From positions 930,001-994,000 of the forward strand of contig JAYESD010000012.1 in assembly GCA_036927565.1 (NCBI GenBank): 64,000 nt of DNA, in the 5' to 3' direction. Numbering within the stretch: position 1 is the stretch's first letter; every line of letters starts with the position of its first letter. Source of the stretch: Tuctoria greenei (lineage: Eukaryota; Streptophyta; Magnoliopsida; Poales; Poaceae). Made by a program: the position numbers and the translations under genes. Below the pieces are notes generated by a model that was given only the letters and a program-made list of their open reading frames with translations, was not told the DNA's origin and did not search any database. Of the stretch, positions 24,101 to 35,741 are shown in pieces.

Positions 24101-24396
24101 TTCACACCCTCACTAGAAAAGACACACTTATATCCTTTATCACAAAGCTGTGATATGGATAGGAGATTATAGTCTAGGGAATCAACATGCAAAACATTAG
24201 ATAAGGTATGCGAAGAGGAGATAGCAATTTTACCGGAGCCAAGGATTTTCCCTTGGCTATTATCCCCGAAGAAAATTCCTTCACTTGGGTCCTCGTTCTC
24301 CTCATACTCTATGAACATGCTCCTCTCTCCGGTCATGTGGTTGGTACATCCGCTATCCAACACCCATTTCGATCCACCGGAGGAGTATGCCTACAA
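21155..24396 (-). pseudogene. Copia pol: protease, integrase, RT, RNase H, one frameshift
   Basis: Minus strand. The protease region has [13 protein letters not shown] with DSG at the active site. The GAG-pre-integrase zinc motif ([14 protein letters not shown], then CGAC) follows. The integrase core shows MDLFGPI, SDNGTEF and NGIAERKNR. Reverse transcriptase has YVDDIIFGS near 22100, and RNase H has SDADYAGCKVDRKSTSG and ALSTAEAEYVA. A single-base deletion near 21895, between RT and RNase H, shifts the frame; the rest is open. The pol frame differs from the gag frame at the 24400 junction. Confidence 0.9.
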
Positions 24397-24403
24397 AACA
24401 AGT

Positions 24404-26689
24404 TTATGCCTTCCTTTTAGGTACCCAAGCGGAGTTGGGTCCTCTCATGTTAGTAGTTAGGCATTTGGGCACCCACACGCAAGGCTTGGGGCTCTTGCGG
24501 AGTGGCCCAACATATCTAGCAAACACTTTGCCGTGTTTGTTCCTCTTTAGCACATAGGATGCATCAAAATCATGGAATAGAGGATGCGATTCAGATTTAG
24601 GCAATTTGTTGCTAGAGTATGAGTTCTTTTCAATTTTAGTTGGGGATGAACTCCCCTTAACAAAGACAATCATGTTTTTGCCATACTTGGAGGTTTTGGC
24701 GTTATGCCTTCCACCTCTAGTATAGCCAAGACCATCCTTGACATGGGGAGGTCTTGTGTTGGTGTATGCACTTCGTGCATACGCCACCTTCTCCTTGTCA
24801 AAGATGGCACCCTTAGGTGCTTGCTTGCCTTGTGCTGAGTTGAGTTCATCCTTAAGCTTAAGGATTAAGTTAGAGCACTTGCAAGGCGGAGTTGCATTGG
24901 ATGAGGCCTTTGAGACGGTTGAGCTCTTGGAGGAAGAGGCTACATTGTTCTTGAGAGACTTAACTTGAGACTCAAGGATTTTGTTAACTTTTGACAAGTT
25001 CCCAAGTTCATCCTTGAGCTCAATTGTCTTTTCCTCAAGACTTGAACACGTTTTCTTACTTAGAGCAAGTTCATGTTCCAATGCCTTGCTCTTCTCTCTT
25101 TCGAGCTCAAGGAGCTCATCAAGCTCTCGACATCTCTCCTTCTCAAGGATGAGCATGTCCTCTTGTCTATTGATGAGATCCTCCTTCTCAAAGATCTCAT
25201 CCATAAGCAATTTCATCCTTCGCAAGGTGCTTTTGCTTATGTCCTTAAACATGTGTTCATTCTCACTAGCACTATCAAATTCGTCTTGAGAGGAGGTTGT
25301 GGAGGAGGGATGAGATGTTACCTTTCTCTTTCCCTCCCTTGCCATGAGGCAAGTAGGTTTGTAGTCGTCGTTGAGGTTGGGGAAGAGCTTGCTTCCCTTG
25401 GAGCTCCTCCCGATGGCTATGGTGGCCATCTTCTCCTCTTCTTCTTCGGAGGAGGACTCATCGTTAGAGTCCCACTCCTTCCCCAAGTGTGCTTGTCCGG
25501 AGGGCCTCTTCTTCTTGAAAAATTTCTTGTCTTGAGGCTTGCCCTCCTTCTTCTTCTTCGCTTCTTCATGTGGGCAATCAGCGATGAAGTGCCCATACTC
25601 GCCACAATTGTAGCAAGACCTTTTTGATTTGGGCCTTGCTCTTTCCTTCCCTTTGCCCTCATGGTTGTATCCACCTTTCTTCCTCCTCATCATTCTCCTA
25701 AACTTGTTGATGAAGAAGGCCTCTTCCTCATCGGTGTCGAGGCTCTCCTCATCACTTTCCTCTTGCTCCTTTGAAGAGGGTGTTGCCTTGAGTGCAACAT
25801 TCTTCATCTTGGAGGCGGTGAATTTCTGAAGGTCGTTGTAGAAGAGCGCCTCCTTCTCCATGATCTCGTGGTTAATGATCCTACCAAGGACCTCCTCCGG
25901 GGTCATTTGAGTGAACCCCGGGCTTTCTCGAATCATGGAGCAAAGGGCGACGTTCCTAGGCATAAACGCCCGGATCATCCTCTTCACAACCTCGTGGTCG
26001 GTCCACTTGGTGCAGCCATATGATCGGCTCTTGTTGATAAGCACCTTCAACCGGTTGTACATGTCTTGAGGGGATTCACCATCCAAGATGGCGAATCTCC
26101 CAAGCTCTCCTTCGATGAGCTCGATCTTGTCCTCCTTGACTACCCGATTTCCTTCATGCGCCGTCTTGAGGGTATTCCATATGTCTTTGGCCACCTCAAG
26201 ACCATCGACGCGGTTGAACTCATCTCTTGAGAGAGATGAGATAATCACACCCGCAGCTTGAGCGTTGCGGTGGATGAGGATGGCTTGTTCTTGCATGATG
26301 TTGTCCTCATCCTTCGGGATCTCCACCCCGGTCATGACAATTTGCCACAATGCCGGATTGAGTGACACGAGGTGGATCTTCATGTTGTGTTTCCACATCC
26401 CATAGTCGGTTCCATCGAATTGAGGAGGTTTCCCCAATGGGATGGAGAGGTAGTGGTTGTTGGAGGCAAGGCGTTCATAGTTGAACCCTTGTCGGTTGTA
26501 GTTGACCCCGCCACCACCACTTGATGAGCTTGACGGCTCAACCACAACAATCTTCAACTTCTCCCGGAGCTTCGCCTTGAGCTGGCGAGTCTCCTCATCA
26601 TCCGTTGGCTTGTCTTGATAAGCCATTGTCTCTTCACGTGTCGGTTGAGAGTCGTTGGTCGACACCTCTTCAAACACCACTCCGGCCAT
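24404..26689 (-). CDS. Copia gag (761 codons, intact frame)
   Basis: It begins with ATG at 26689, 50 bp inside the 5' LTR (26739). The N-terminal third is a UBN2/DUF4219-type gag domain (PLGKPPQFDGTDYGMWKHNM, then a segment around YGCTKWTDHEVVKRMI). A CCHC zinc knuckle (CYNCGEYGHFIADC) lies near residue 370. The C-terminal half is Glu/Lys-rich with a long coiled coil (residues about 500-600) and a Ser-rich stretch. This length is far more than in ordinary Copia gags and is typical of sireviruses. It ends with TAA at 24404 just before pol. It is the only intact retrotransposon frame of this size in the window. Confidence 0.88.
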   Translation of the reverse strand: MAGVVFEEVSTNDSQPTREETMAYQDKPTDDEETRQLKAKLREKLKIVVVEPSSSSSGGGGVNYNRQGFNYERLASNNHYLSIPLGKPPQFDGTDYGMWKHNMKIHLVSLNPALWQIVMTGVEIPKDEDNIMQEQAILIHRNAQAAGVIISSLSRDEFNRVDGLEVAKDIWNTLKTAHEGNRVVKEDKIELIEGELGRFAILDGESPQDMYNRLKVLINKSRSYGCTKWTDHEVVKRMIRAFMPRNVALCSMIRESPGFTQMTPEEVLGRIINHEIMEKEALFYNDLQKFTASKMKNVALKATPSSKEQEESDEESLDTDEEEAFFINKFRRMMRRKKGGYNHEGKGKERARPKSKRSCYNCGEYGHFIADCPHEEAKKKKEGKPQDKKFFKKKRPSGQAHLGKEWDSNDESSSEEEEEKMATIAIGRSSKGSKLFPNLNDDYKPTCLMAREGKRKVTSHPSSTTSSQDEFDSASENEHMFKDISKSTLRRMKLLMDEIFEKEDLINRQEDMLILEKERCRELDELLELEREKSKALEHELALSKKTCSSLEEKTIELKDELGNLSKVNKILESQVKSLKNNVASSSKSSTVSKASSNATPPCKCSNLILKLKDELNSAQGKQAPKGAIFDKEKVAYARSAYTNTRPPHVKDGLGYTRGGRHNAKTSKYGKNMIVFVKGSSSPTKIEKNSYSSNKLPKSESHPLFHDFDASYVLKRNKHGKVFARYVGPLRKSPKPCVWVPKCLTTNMRGPNSAWVPKRKA

Positions 26690-26721
26690 CTCTCCGAGTT
26701 GTTAGACTCTTTGTGGAGAGT

Positions 26722-26736
26722 CCAGCTCTGATACCA
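26722..26736 (-). other. Copia primer-binding site (initiator Met-tRNA)
   Basis: The minus strand reads TGGTATCAGAGCTGG, complementary to the 3' end of plant initiator Met-tRNA. It lies two bases inside the 5' LTR (26739). Confidence 0.93.
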
Positions 26737-26738
26737 AT

Positions 26739-28372
26739 TGAAAGTTGCCTAGAGGGGGGGTGAATAGGCTAATCGACCTGCAAATGACTGAATAAAACGA
26801 GATTAAATCACAGGGGGCGGACTAGTCCGGTCTGGGGGCGGACTAGTCCGGTCAGCCTGCGTGAAGAACCCTAAAAGGTGTTTCTAGCAAGTTTTAAAGG
26901 GATTTTCTCGAGGCTACAAGTGAGGATATGTTTAAGACAAGTTTAGAAACTATCAACACAAGAGTGAGTCAAGTTTTAATAAGATTAAGCAATGTGAGGC
27001 ACAAGACAAGACTAGCAACCCTAGAGCTAAGTATGCGATAAACAAAATACGAAGAACACGGAGACACAAGGATTTTATCCCGAGGTTCGATTCCACACAA
27101 GAATCTACGTCCCCGTTGAGGAGTCCACAAAGGACCGGGTTCACCAACCCTTCCCTCACCAAGTTTACCGCACGGGCCTAACTTGGTTCTCCACTATCTC
27201 AACGTGCGAATACAAGATTCGTTGGGGCTTCTCACAATCTGAGGCTCCCACACCACAAAGATGATCAACAACGCAAAACACACTCAACACACAGCTCACA
27301 AAGACTCAATGAGTGCAAGAGATCAAACCGGGAGCACAAGCGCGATGTTCTTCCTCTTCTCCACCTCACTAAACCCTAATCCACAAAGAATTAGTTTTAG
27401 AGGGAAAGTTGGCAAGAAAGAGGCTTAAGAGTGCTCCAAGTTGGCTGTGGTGGCGCTAGGGTTCAAGAGTGTTCAAGTGTTGGTTCAAAAGAACCCAGGG
27501 GACCTCTATTTATAGAGGTCCCAAGCCCATACTGCTGACTTCAGCAGAAGGGCGGACTAGTCCGGCCTCAGGCCCGGACTAGTCCGGCCTAGGGGACCAC
27601 TGACCTCTTGTCAGGCCCCGACAGCTGACACGCTATCGTCACACTACCCGCCAAACTTCAAATTCAAACGGTCACTTCAACAACGGACTAGTCCGGTCAC
27701 CACCGGACTAGTCCGATCTCACACAGAGCCTTTTGCTCCGCGCGAAAACGGACTAGTCTGAGGACCACGGACTAGTCCGGTCCTCCCAGACTTAGCCACA
27801 GGACCACTTTCAACACACCAACCCGGACTAGTCTGGCACCACGGGCGGACTAGTCCGTTCTCACTCAGGACCTCTTGGTCCGGTCTAAAACGGACAAGTC
27901 CGTGGTTTTGAGACTTAGTCCCCAAAACCCACTCACTGCTACCCGGACTAGTCCGGCCATGAACGGACTAGTCCGATCTCAGTCAGACCCTTCTGGTCCG
28001 GCCTACAACGGACTTGGCCGGCCAGGGACGGACTAGTCCGGCCACCTGCACGGACTAGTCCGGCCCTACTGCCAGACTGCTTTTCCACTCTTTTCTCTTA
28101 AGGGGTTTGACCTCTAAAACACTTTGAGCTCCCAAACTTGATCTCAATGCACTTTACACACGCACCCTCCTATTTCTACGGCTAGTCTAACTCAACACGC
28201 TAGAAACCCTAGTTTCCACGCTTCGAGTTGACTCCGTTTCCTTCCTTTTCCTTTTTGAGGGTTTGCGTCTCCGATCGAGTCCACACCTGTGCTAAGATCA
28301 CTTGAGCTCATTAGCGACTTAATTGTTGTCATCAATCATCCAAAACCCACGGGGAACCTAGATGCACTTTCA
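26739..28372 (-). repeat. 5' LTR of the Copia element
   Basis: 1634 bp, near-identical to 16359-18015 apart from scattered substitutions and the missing palindrome unit. A TATAAATA box lies in a palindrome near 27500-27523. The same array of CGGACTAGTCCG palindromes is present. Confidence 0.93.
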
Positions 28373-28493
28373 CTTGTGTCTCCTGTGTCAAACTCCTATT
28401 CACCTTCTTGAATCTCCGCGCGCCCATACCAAACTTCAAACTCCCCAATCACTTTAGCAGTGTAGGGAGATCTGCCGTCTCTGACCGTCGACA
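28373..28493 (+). repeat. 5' LTR of Gypsy copy 2, second part
   Basis: The Gypsy LTR resumes after the Copia target duplication CTTGT and ends CCGTCGACA at 28493. The matching LTR end in copy 1 has GTCGACA at 3283-3289 (complement). Confidence 0.9.
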
Positions 28494-28495
28494 GT

Positions 28496-28513
28496 TGGCG
28501 CACCAGGAAGGGG
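28496..28513 (+). other. Primer-binding site of Gypsy copy 2
   Basis: TGGCGCACCAGGAAGGGG starts two bases after the LTR. Copy 1 has TGGCGCGCCAGGTAGGGG at the same place. The tRNA was not identified. Confidence 0.75.
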
Positions 28514-28532
28514 ACGCCTGAGATTTTCAAGA

Positions 28533-30930
28533 ATGGTGAACTCTGCTGCTGGATCATCCAACGGCCAACCTGCTGCTCAGGCTGTTGGGGGCAATCCCTC
28601 CAACAGGCAGCCACCAGCAGGAGCCACACTCCCACCACCACCATCTTCTCCAGCAAATCGTGCTGGGCAACGTGATGGTGCACCGGCGTCGCTTACTGTG
28701 TCGGCGAGTCATGACAACCCGGAACACGCGCTCCATGCAGCGCGTGCTCTTCTCCAACGTCCACCACCTCCGGATGCACCTCGGGATGCACTGGAGCAAT
28801 GGAGGGCCGATGTGGAGCATTTGGTCGCAGCAGCGGCCGAACGCCTCAACAACCAGGGTCCTCCTCCTTCGGGATGAGCCCTGTCGCAGCAGCGGACTTT
28901 GTGTGGAAGACTTCGTCTGCATGTCTCCAATAGCAGGAGACGTGCTGCGTCACAACAAGTGACGTCGTTGACCTCCGGGGCTCGACGTACTCACACGGTA
29001 TCCAGGCTTTCGACTCATGACCTCCGAGCGGAGCTTGATCGCCGATACCGCCAGCAGGATGGTCGTGTCCATATTGAGCGTGCCCGTGAAAGACGGGAAG
29101 CTCAGGACCTTTCTACTTTGGAAGGAGTAGGAGGAGGCTGTTCAGCCCTAGCCATGCACCTGCGCATGGTTAGATGGCCACAGAAGTTCTGGCCTCACCT
29201 GCCGGAAAAATTCGACGGGACTGTTAACCCCGCTGAATTCCTTCAGATATACTCCACTGCAATCTTGGCAGCTGGAGGAAACGAGGCCGTGATGGCTAAT
29301 TACTTTCCAGTGGCCTTAACTGGGACCGCCAGGTCCTGGTTTATGAGCCTTCCACCCAACTCTATCAACAGTTGGGAGGAGCTGTGCCGACAGTTCACTG
29401 CCAACTTCGGGAGTTCATACACCCGACCAGGCACTGAACTGGACCTTTTTGCGGTCGTGCAAAAAGGGGGAGAATCTTTGCGGTCCTTCATCCAGAGGTT
29501 CTCTCAGGTACGAAACACTATCCCTTCTATCTCAAGCGCTTCTGTCATTGTGGCATTCAGACAGGGCGTACGGGACAAGAAGATGTTGGAGAAGCTGGCG
29601 ATCAAGGAGATCACCAGCGTCACGGAACTCTTCAGCCTGGCAGACAAATGTGCCAGAGCTGCGGAGGGCCGTTAAATGCACTCCAAACCAGCCTCGGAGG
29701 ATCACAAGAAATCCTCCAAAGAATAAGCCGCTACCTCCGGGGGTGGCAAGAAGAAAAAGAAGACCAACAGCAAGAAAAAGCCGTCCGCCGGTACATCCAA
29801 CGTTGCAGCTGCTGCAACTCCGGGTGGCCGGAGGCCACGCCCCGAGAAGCGACCTCGACCGTCTTCTGAAGACGGTGGCAAACCCAAAGTGTGGTGTCCC
29901 ATTCACAAAACGGGTAGCCACAGTTTGGAAGACTGTTGGGAGGTCCAAAACCTTGCCGAGCGCTACAACAAGCACCGGGAAGGATCTCCTTTCCAACAGA
30001 GGGAAGGAAAACAGAAGGTCGACGAAGCTCCGGCTGAAGAGGAGTTAGGATTTCAGGATCCCAAAAAGGTTCTGAAGGCCGTTTACACCTCCGTCGATGA
30101 TGATTCTGACGTCTCTGACAACGAGCGTCGGAAGACCATGAACACCATTTTCGGTGGATCATGGGATATCACCTCTCGTCGCGTCATCAAGACTATGTGG
30201 CGGGATATGGCCGCTGTATCCCCTACAGTCAGGCCAGAACCTCATCGAAAGTGGATGGACACCTCCATCACTTTTGATGCTTCTGATTTCCCGCGGAGCA
30301 TGGTTGGATTATGTCAGCTACCTTTGATGGTATCTCCTACCATCAATAACATCCAGCTCCACCATGTCATGGTAGACGGAGGTTCGGGGCTTAACCTCAT
30401 AAGCTTCAAAGCTTTCACTAAGCTTCAGCTCCGACCTTCGGATCTCCAGCCCTCTCGACCTTTCTCCGGAGTAGGTCCGGGGGCCATTACCCCACTCGGA
30501 GCTATTACTCTCCCCGTTACCTTCGGGACCCGGGAGAAGTATCGCACCGAGAAGTTGGTCTTCGACGTCGCTCAGATCAACTTACCATTCAACGCCATCT
30601 TGGGTAGACCTGCCCCTGTACAAATTTATGGCAGCTGCTCATTATGGATACCTGGTGTTGAAGATGCCAACACCAGTAGGCGTTCTCTGGATCCGCGGAG
30701 ATCGCATTGCCGGAGTAACTGCTCTGGAGGAACTCCACGCACTCACCACGGCGCAAGAGGAGGACTCAAGATAGGAGCAAGCTCCGAAACCCCTGAGCAT
30801 TCGCCAACTAGGCTCGACCTCTGCACCCCGTGTGCAGCCAAGCGGCGACACCGACATTCCCGTCAAAGTCGTCCAAATTGATTTCGATGCCGCTCAAACC
30901 ACCCGTATATCGGGAGGGTTGAACGAAAAA
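28533..30930 (+). pseudogene. Gypsy copy 2 gag-protease, broken
   Basis: Same protein as copy 1, starting MVNSAAGSSNG at 28533, with the gag domain at about 29190-29640, the His/Cys segment WCPIHKTGSHSLEDC near 29893 and the protease-like LMVDGGSGLNLI-type motif near 30370. In-frame stops lie at 28875-28877, 29673-29675 and about 29728; each lies at a codon that is sense in copy 1. A one-base insertion in a C run near 30620 shifts the frame in the protease end. The frame of the final segment meets the TAG at 30931-30933, as in copy 1. Confidence 0.87.
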
Positions 30931-33900
30931 TAGGAACTCACGCTCATCACTTTCCTCCGGGCTAACGTTGACGTGTTTGCTTGGTAACCGTCACAAATGC
31001 CTGGGATCCCCAGGGAAGTGATTGAGCACAATCTGAAGATCCACCCCGATGCCCGGCCTGTGCATCAGAAGCCTCAGAAGCAATCCGTAGAGCGGCAGAA
31101 CTTCATCCGACAAGAAGTAAAGAAGCTACTTGAAGCCGGATTCATCCGAGAAGTCTTCCATCCAAAATGGCTGGCGAACCCAGTCGTTGTGCCCAAGGCC
31201 GGCAGGAAGCTTCGGATGTGAATCGACTACACCACACTAAATAAGGCATGTCCAAAAGATGCATTCCCACTACCTAGAATAGACCAGATAGTGGATTCCA
31301 CCTCCGGGTGTGAATTACTGTGTTTCCTAGACGCATATTCTGGGTATCACCAAATCAGGATGTCTAGGGAGGATGAAGAGCATACTTCATTCATCACAGT
31401 AGATGGATTGTACTGTTACACAGCCATGCCATTTGGTCTCAAGAATGCAGCTTCAACTTTTGTACGAGCTATGTACAAAACTTTTGAAGAACTCATCAGA
31501 GACATAGTGGAAGTGTACGTCGATGACATCGTGGTCAAGGTCAAGAACAAGGAGTCACTCCTAGACACATTGCAGGCTGTCTTCGACAAGCTGCGGGCCA
31601 CCCGCACAAAGCTAAACCCGGACAAGTGCGTGTTTGGGGTTAGCTCCGGAAAACTTCTTGGTTTCCTGGTAAGTCACAGGGGCATAGAAGCTAATCCGTC
31701 GAAGATAAAAGCCATTGAAGACATGCGGCCAGCAACCCGCATCAAAGACGTCCAAAAGTTAACTGGGTGTCTAGCAGCCCTCAGCCGGTTCATATCAAGA
31801 CTGGCGGAACGGGCACTTCCCTTCTTCAAGTTATTGAGGAAGTCCGGACCATTCCAATGGTCCGAAGAAGCAGAGAAGGCATTCCAAGAGTTGAAACAGT
31901 TCCTCACCTCCCTACCAATTCTGGTAGCTCCGAACCCTGGTGAGCCTTTGCTGCTTTATATTTCAGCTACTGATGAAGTCGTCAGTATGGTTCTGGTTGC
32001 GGAGAGACCGAAACTACCCCACACTCAGGAATCCAGACCCCTTCAGGAGGGTCCGGAGGTTCCTGAAAGCGAGTCTGGGTCCCATCTCCCAGATTCGAAC
32101 CCACAAGAAGTCACTTCAGGAGACCTAGACCCCTCCGGGAGGGTCCGGGTCATTTCTGAAGAAGCTCCGGGTTCCTCCAGCCAGAACCCGGAGGTCCCCG
32201 AAGAGAATCCGGACCCCTCCGAGAGGGTCCGGATCAATGAAGAGGAAGCTCCGGACCCCTCCGGGAGGGTCCGGACCATTCAACGTCCAGTATACTTCAT
32301 CAGTGAAGTATTACATGATGCCAAGACTCGATACTTAGAGGTGCATAAGCTGCTCTATGCAGTTCTTATTGCCTCCAGGAAGCTTCGACATTACTTCCAA
32401 GCTCACAAAGTCTCGGTGGTGACCTCCTACTCACTTCGAGCAATCCTGCATAATCCCAATTCAACTGGGAATATTGCAAAGTGGGCAGCGGAATTGGCTG
32501 AATTTGATCTTGAATTTATTTCAAGACAAGCAGTCAAAAGTCAAGCTTTGGCAGATTTTGTGGCAGAATGGACTCCCTCTCCATCAAATCCAGGGGGCCC
32601 CAGCGAGCAGAAGACGGAGCATCAAGCTCCAACCTTCACCGAGCCTCACTGGACCCTCTACTTCGACGGCTCCATGCAGAAGCAGGGGGCCGGAGCTGGA
32701 ATCCTTCTCCTTGCACTGACTGGGGAGAAGGTAAAATACATGGCACACCTTGACTTCAAGGCGACCAACAACATGGCGGAGTATGAAGCACTCATCTACG
32801 GACTAAAGGAGGCACTGTCATATGGTGTCAAGCAACTGCTGGTCAAAGGAGATTCACAGCTCATCATCAAGCAGGTGAAGGGTGAATGCTCCTGCAATAA
32901 TCTCCAGCTAGCTGCTTACCTCCTTGAAGTCCAGAGGCTTCAGAAGGACTTTGAAGTCCTAGACCTCCACCATATTCAGCGTGCCCATAACGCTGAAGCT
33001 GACGAACTCTCAACCAAGGCGTCAACCGGAGCTCCGGATCCTGACGGAACCTTTGTCCGGAGGTTGTCAAAGCCAACAGCTCAGCCTGCCGAACTGAGCG
33101 AAGGGGGCGAGATCAGCATCCCAAAGCTGACGGTCCCGATGGCCCTGTTACCATGGCAGTCATCAAGGGTCGTAGGTGCTGCTGGGAGCTCCGAGCAACC
33201 CAGCACGCAAGACTCAAAAGCTCAAGCTAGCTCCGATGCATGGATCTCGGAGATCCGGAGCTACTTGAAAGACAATATCCTTCCTGACGATGATGTATCC
33301 GCTGACCGGGTAGTCAGATTGGCTAAAAGATACACGCTGGTAGAAGGGGATCTCTACCGGCGCGGTGTCAATGGCATCCTAATGCGATGCATCACAAGGG
33401 AAGAAGGCTGCGAACTCCTCGCAGAAATCCATGGAGGCGAGTGTGGGAACCACGCATCTTCCCGCACGCTGGTCGGAAAAGCCTTTCGGCATGGATTCTA
33501 CTAGCCTACAGCGCTCCAGGATGCCACTGAGCTGGTGAAGAAATGCGAAGCATGCCAATTTCATGCAAAGCAAATTCATACAGCGGCTCAGCCCTTACAA
33601 ATGATACCTCCTACATGGCCATTCGCCGTGTGGGGGATGGACATCTTGGGACCCTTCCCAAGAGCCGTCGGAGGTTACAAGTTCCTGTACGTCGCCATTG
33701 ACAAGTTCACCAAATGGCCGGAAGCAACTCCAGTTGTGACGATCAACAAGCAATCTGCTATCAACTTTCTGCAATCCATTGTAAGCAGATTTGGAGTCCC
33801 AAACAAATTCATCACTGATAATGGGACTCAATTCACAAGCTCCGCATTCCAAAGATATTGCAAAGACCTCGGCATACAAGTTTGCTACGCCTCTATAGCT

Positions 33901-34476
33901 CACCCAGCCAGCAATGGCCAAGCCGAGAGAGCAAATGCAGAAATCCTTAAGGGACTCAAAATGCGCACCTATGAGCGCTTGAAGAAACATGGAGCCAACT
34001 GGATCGAAGAGCTTCCGCCCACTTTATGGGCTAACAGGACATCTCAAAACCGCTCAACTGGAGAGACACCCTTCTTCCTGGTGTACGGAGCTGAAGCAAT
34101 CCTTCCTCCGGAAATCACCTTGGGTTCACTCCGGGTCCGGACCTTCGACGAAGCCGCGCAGGACCAGCTCCGGTGTGAAGACCTAGACCTCCTTGAGGAG
34201 GGAAGGTGCCAAGTAGCTGTTCGGAATGCCCGATATTGTCAAGCTCTACGGCGTTATCACCAGCGGCATGTACACAACCGACAGCTCGAGGAAGGCGATC
34301 TAGTGCTACGGAGAATACTATCCAGAGAAGGGTTAAACAAACTCTCCCCCGGCTGGGGGGGGGCCTTCCGAGTGATCAAAGTATCCCGTCCCGGAAGCGT
34401 TCGCTTGGCTACCAAGGATGGGACACCTCTCCCAAATCCTTGGAACATCGAGCACCTCCGTAAGTTCTACACTTAA
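30931..34476 (+). pseudogene. Gypsy copy 2 pol: RT, RNase H, second RNase H, integrase (three stops)
   Basis: After a TAG (30931) the frame runs through RT (YVDDIVV near 31516), the first RNase H (LYISATDEVVSMVLVAE, then RPVYFISEVLHDAKTRY), an archaeal-type second RNase H (LYFDGSMQKQGAGAGILL, NNMAEYEALIYGL, AHNAEADELS) and integrase (CEACQFHAKQ, GMDILGPFPR, TDNGTQF, NGQAERAN). Stops are at 30985-30987 (TAA), 31219-31221 (TGA) and 33502-33504 (TAG); the frame itself is otherwise kept to the end at 34476. Two RNase H domains are diagnostic for the Tat lineage. An unusual Pro/Glu-rich insertion of about 95 residues lies inside the first RNase H (32000-32280). Confidence 0.9.
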
Positions 34477-35741
34477 TACCACGGAGGTGAGTCTTGAGTA
34501 ACTTGGGGTGTATGTTATAGAGTCATTGTACAGAGTCAGGTAGTTCCTCCGGGAGAGCAGCCGGACCTTTCCTGAAAGGTCCGCAAAGCTCATGCCGCAC
34601 TTGTCACAGTCTCAGGACTAAAAGTGCGGCTAATTACCCTGGGTCAAACGAGAAATGAAACACACTTAGCCTGGTTCCGTACCCTAAGAGTGTACTTGTT
34701 TCCCCTGTACCCCGGACCTATAATGAAAGACATCTTCATGTGAAATAGACTCCACGTGCATTTATTTTTTACAGGCTCAACATTTTTATTTTTCTCTTTC
34801 TTGTCTATAACTAAGACGTGCAATTCTTAAGAAATTTTAGTTCGACCGGTTTATATACAATTCGAGTTGTATTGTCAATTCTTTTGGGTTCAAATATTGT
34901 TCATGGCCAACTCGCGTGAAAGCCGCCAAGCCAATCTAGGGCCGGAGTGTGCTATCGACTTAGCCTGGTCAAGCACCGTAAGTACGCCACTCTACCTACA
35001 CCTCGGCAGGCCGAAGTAAGGCGGGTCCATGGACAGTTGAATCTAAGGGAAAATACAACGCATCCGGTTGTATTTAAAATCGCGTTCAACTTAAAATCTT
35101 CTTGAGAATCGTAAGCCACGACGAAATTATTGACAAGGAATGAATTTTACTATTTTTCTTGACTTAAGTGTGCAGGAAAAATAAAGTCTACGTAGATGGA
35201 GAAAAAGCCGGAGCTAACTAAGCTCCGACTCCCCTAAGGGGGCCAGCCGTCGACGATGAGTATAAGATGGTGAGAAGACCCCGTAAATGGAGTCTGCTGC
35301 CAACAAGCCAAGTGTTGGCAAAGGTCACTGCCGGAGCTACTCAGCTCCGACACCCCGGAGGACTAACTATCGACGCTCTACGTGTTGATAGAGGCTATTG
35401 CCGGAGCTACCAAGCTCCAGCGATGGACAATGTCGGAGCTTCTAAGCTCCGACAACCTCAGGGGACCTTCACTATCGAAGACTTCAGACCTAAATGCTAC
35501 AAGTTCGAAGCAAATGAGTCTTCAACAAAACACAATATCCTTTTGGTACATGTTCACAATCAAATTGTGTACATCTACCAGGGGGCCAAGTGAAGATAAA
35601 GGTGTTGAAGACAAAAAGTGAAATTCGCAAAAATTTTGGGGATTTCATTTATATGGAGACAGGAGATTACATCTGGAGACAAGGGATTACAAAATTGAGG
35701 AAGAAGAAGAGAAAATACAAGTGAGAGCTAAAGAGATGGTC
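34477..35741 (+). other. Non-coding spacer of Gypsy copy 2 with small hairpins
   Basis: No coding frame is supported. Several short stem-loops built from CCGGAGCTA and TAGCTCCG occur at 35205-35230 and 35330-35455. A short plus-strand open frame of 108 codons spans these repeats and is probably chance. Confidence 0.65.

Larger units (their letters stand above)
16359..28372 (-). mobile_element. Sirevirus-like (Maximus/SIRE) Ty1/Copia retrotransposon
   Basis: 12,014 bp, minus orientation, with LTRs at both ends and the 5-bp target duplication CTTGT at 16354-16358 and 28373-28377. Order on the minus strand: 5' LTR, primer-binding site for initiator Met-tRNA, long gag, protease-integrase-RT-RNase H, a non-coding stretch, a third open frame, several purine tracts and the 3' LTR. 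A gag of over 700 residues, an extra frame after pol and repeated purine tracts are sirevirus traits. The two LTRs differ at few positions by eye, so it is the youngest large insertion here. Confidence 0.93.
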
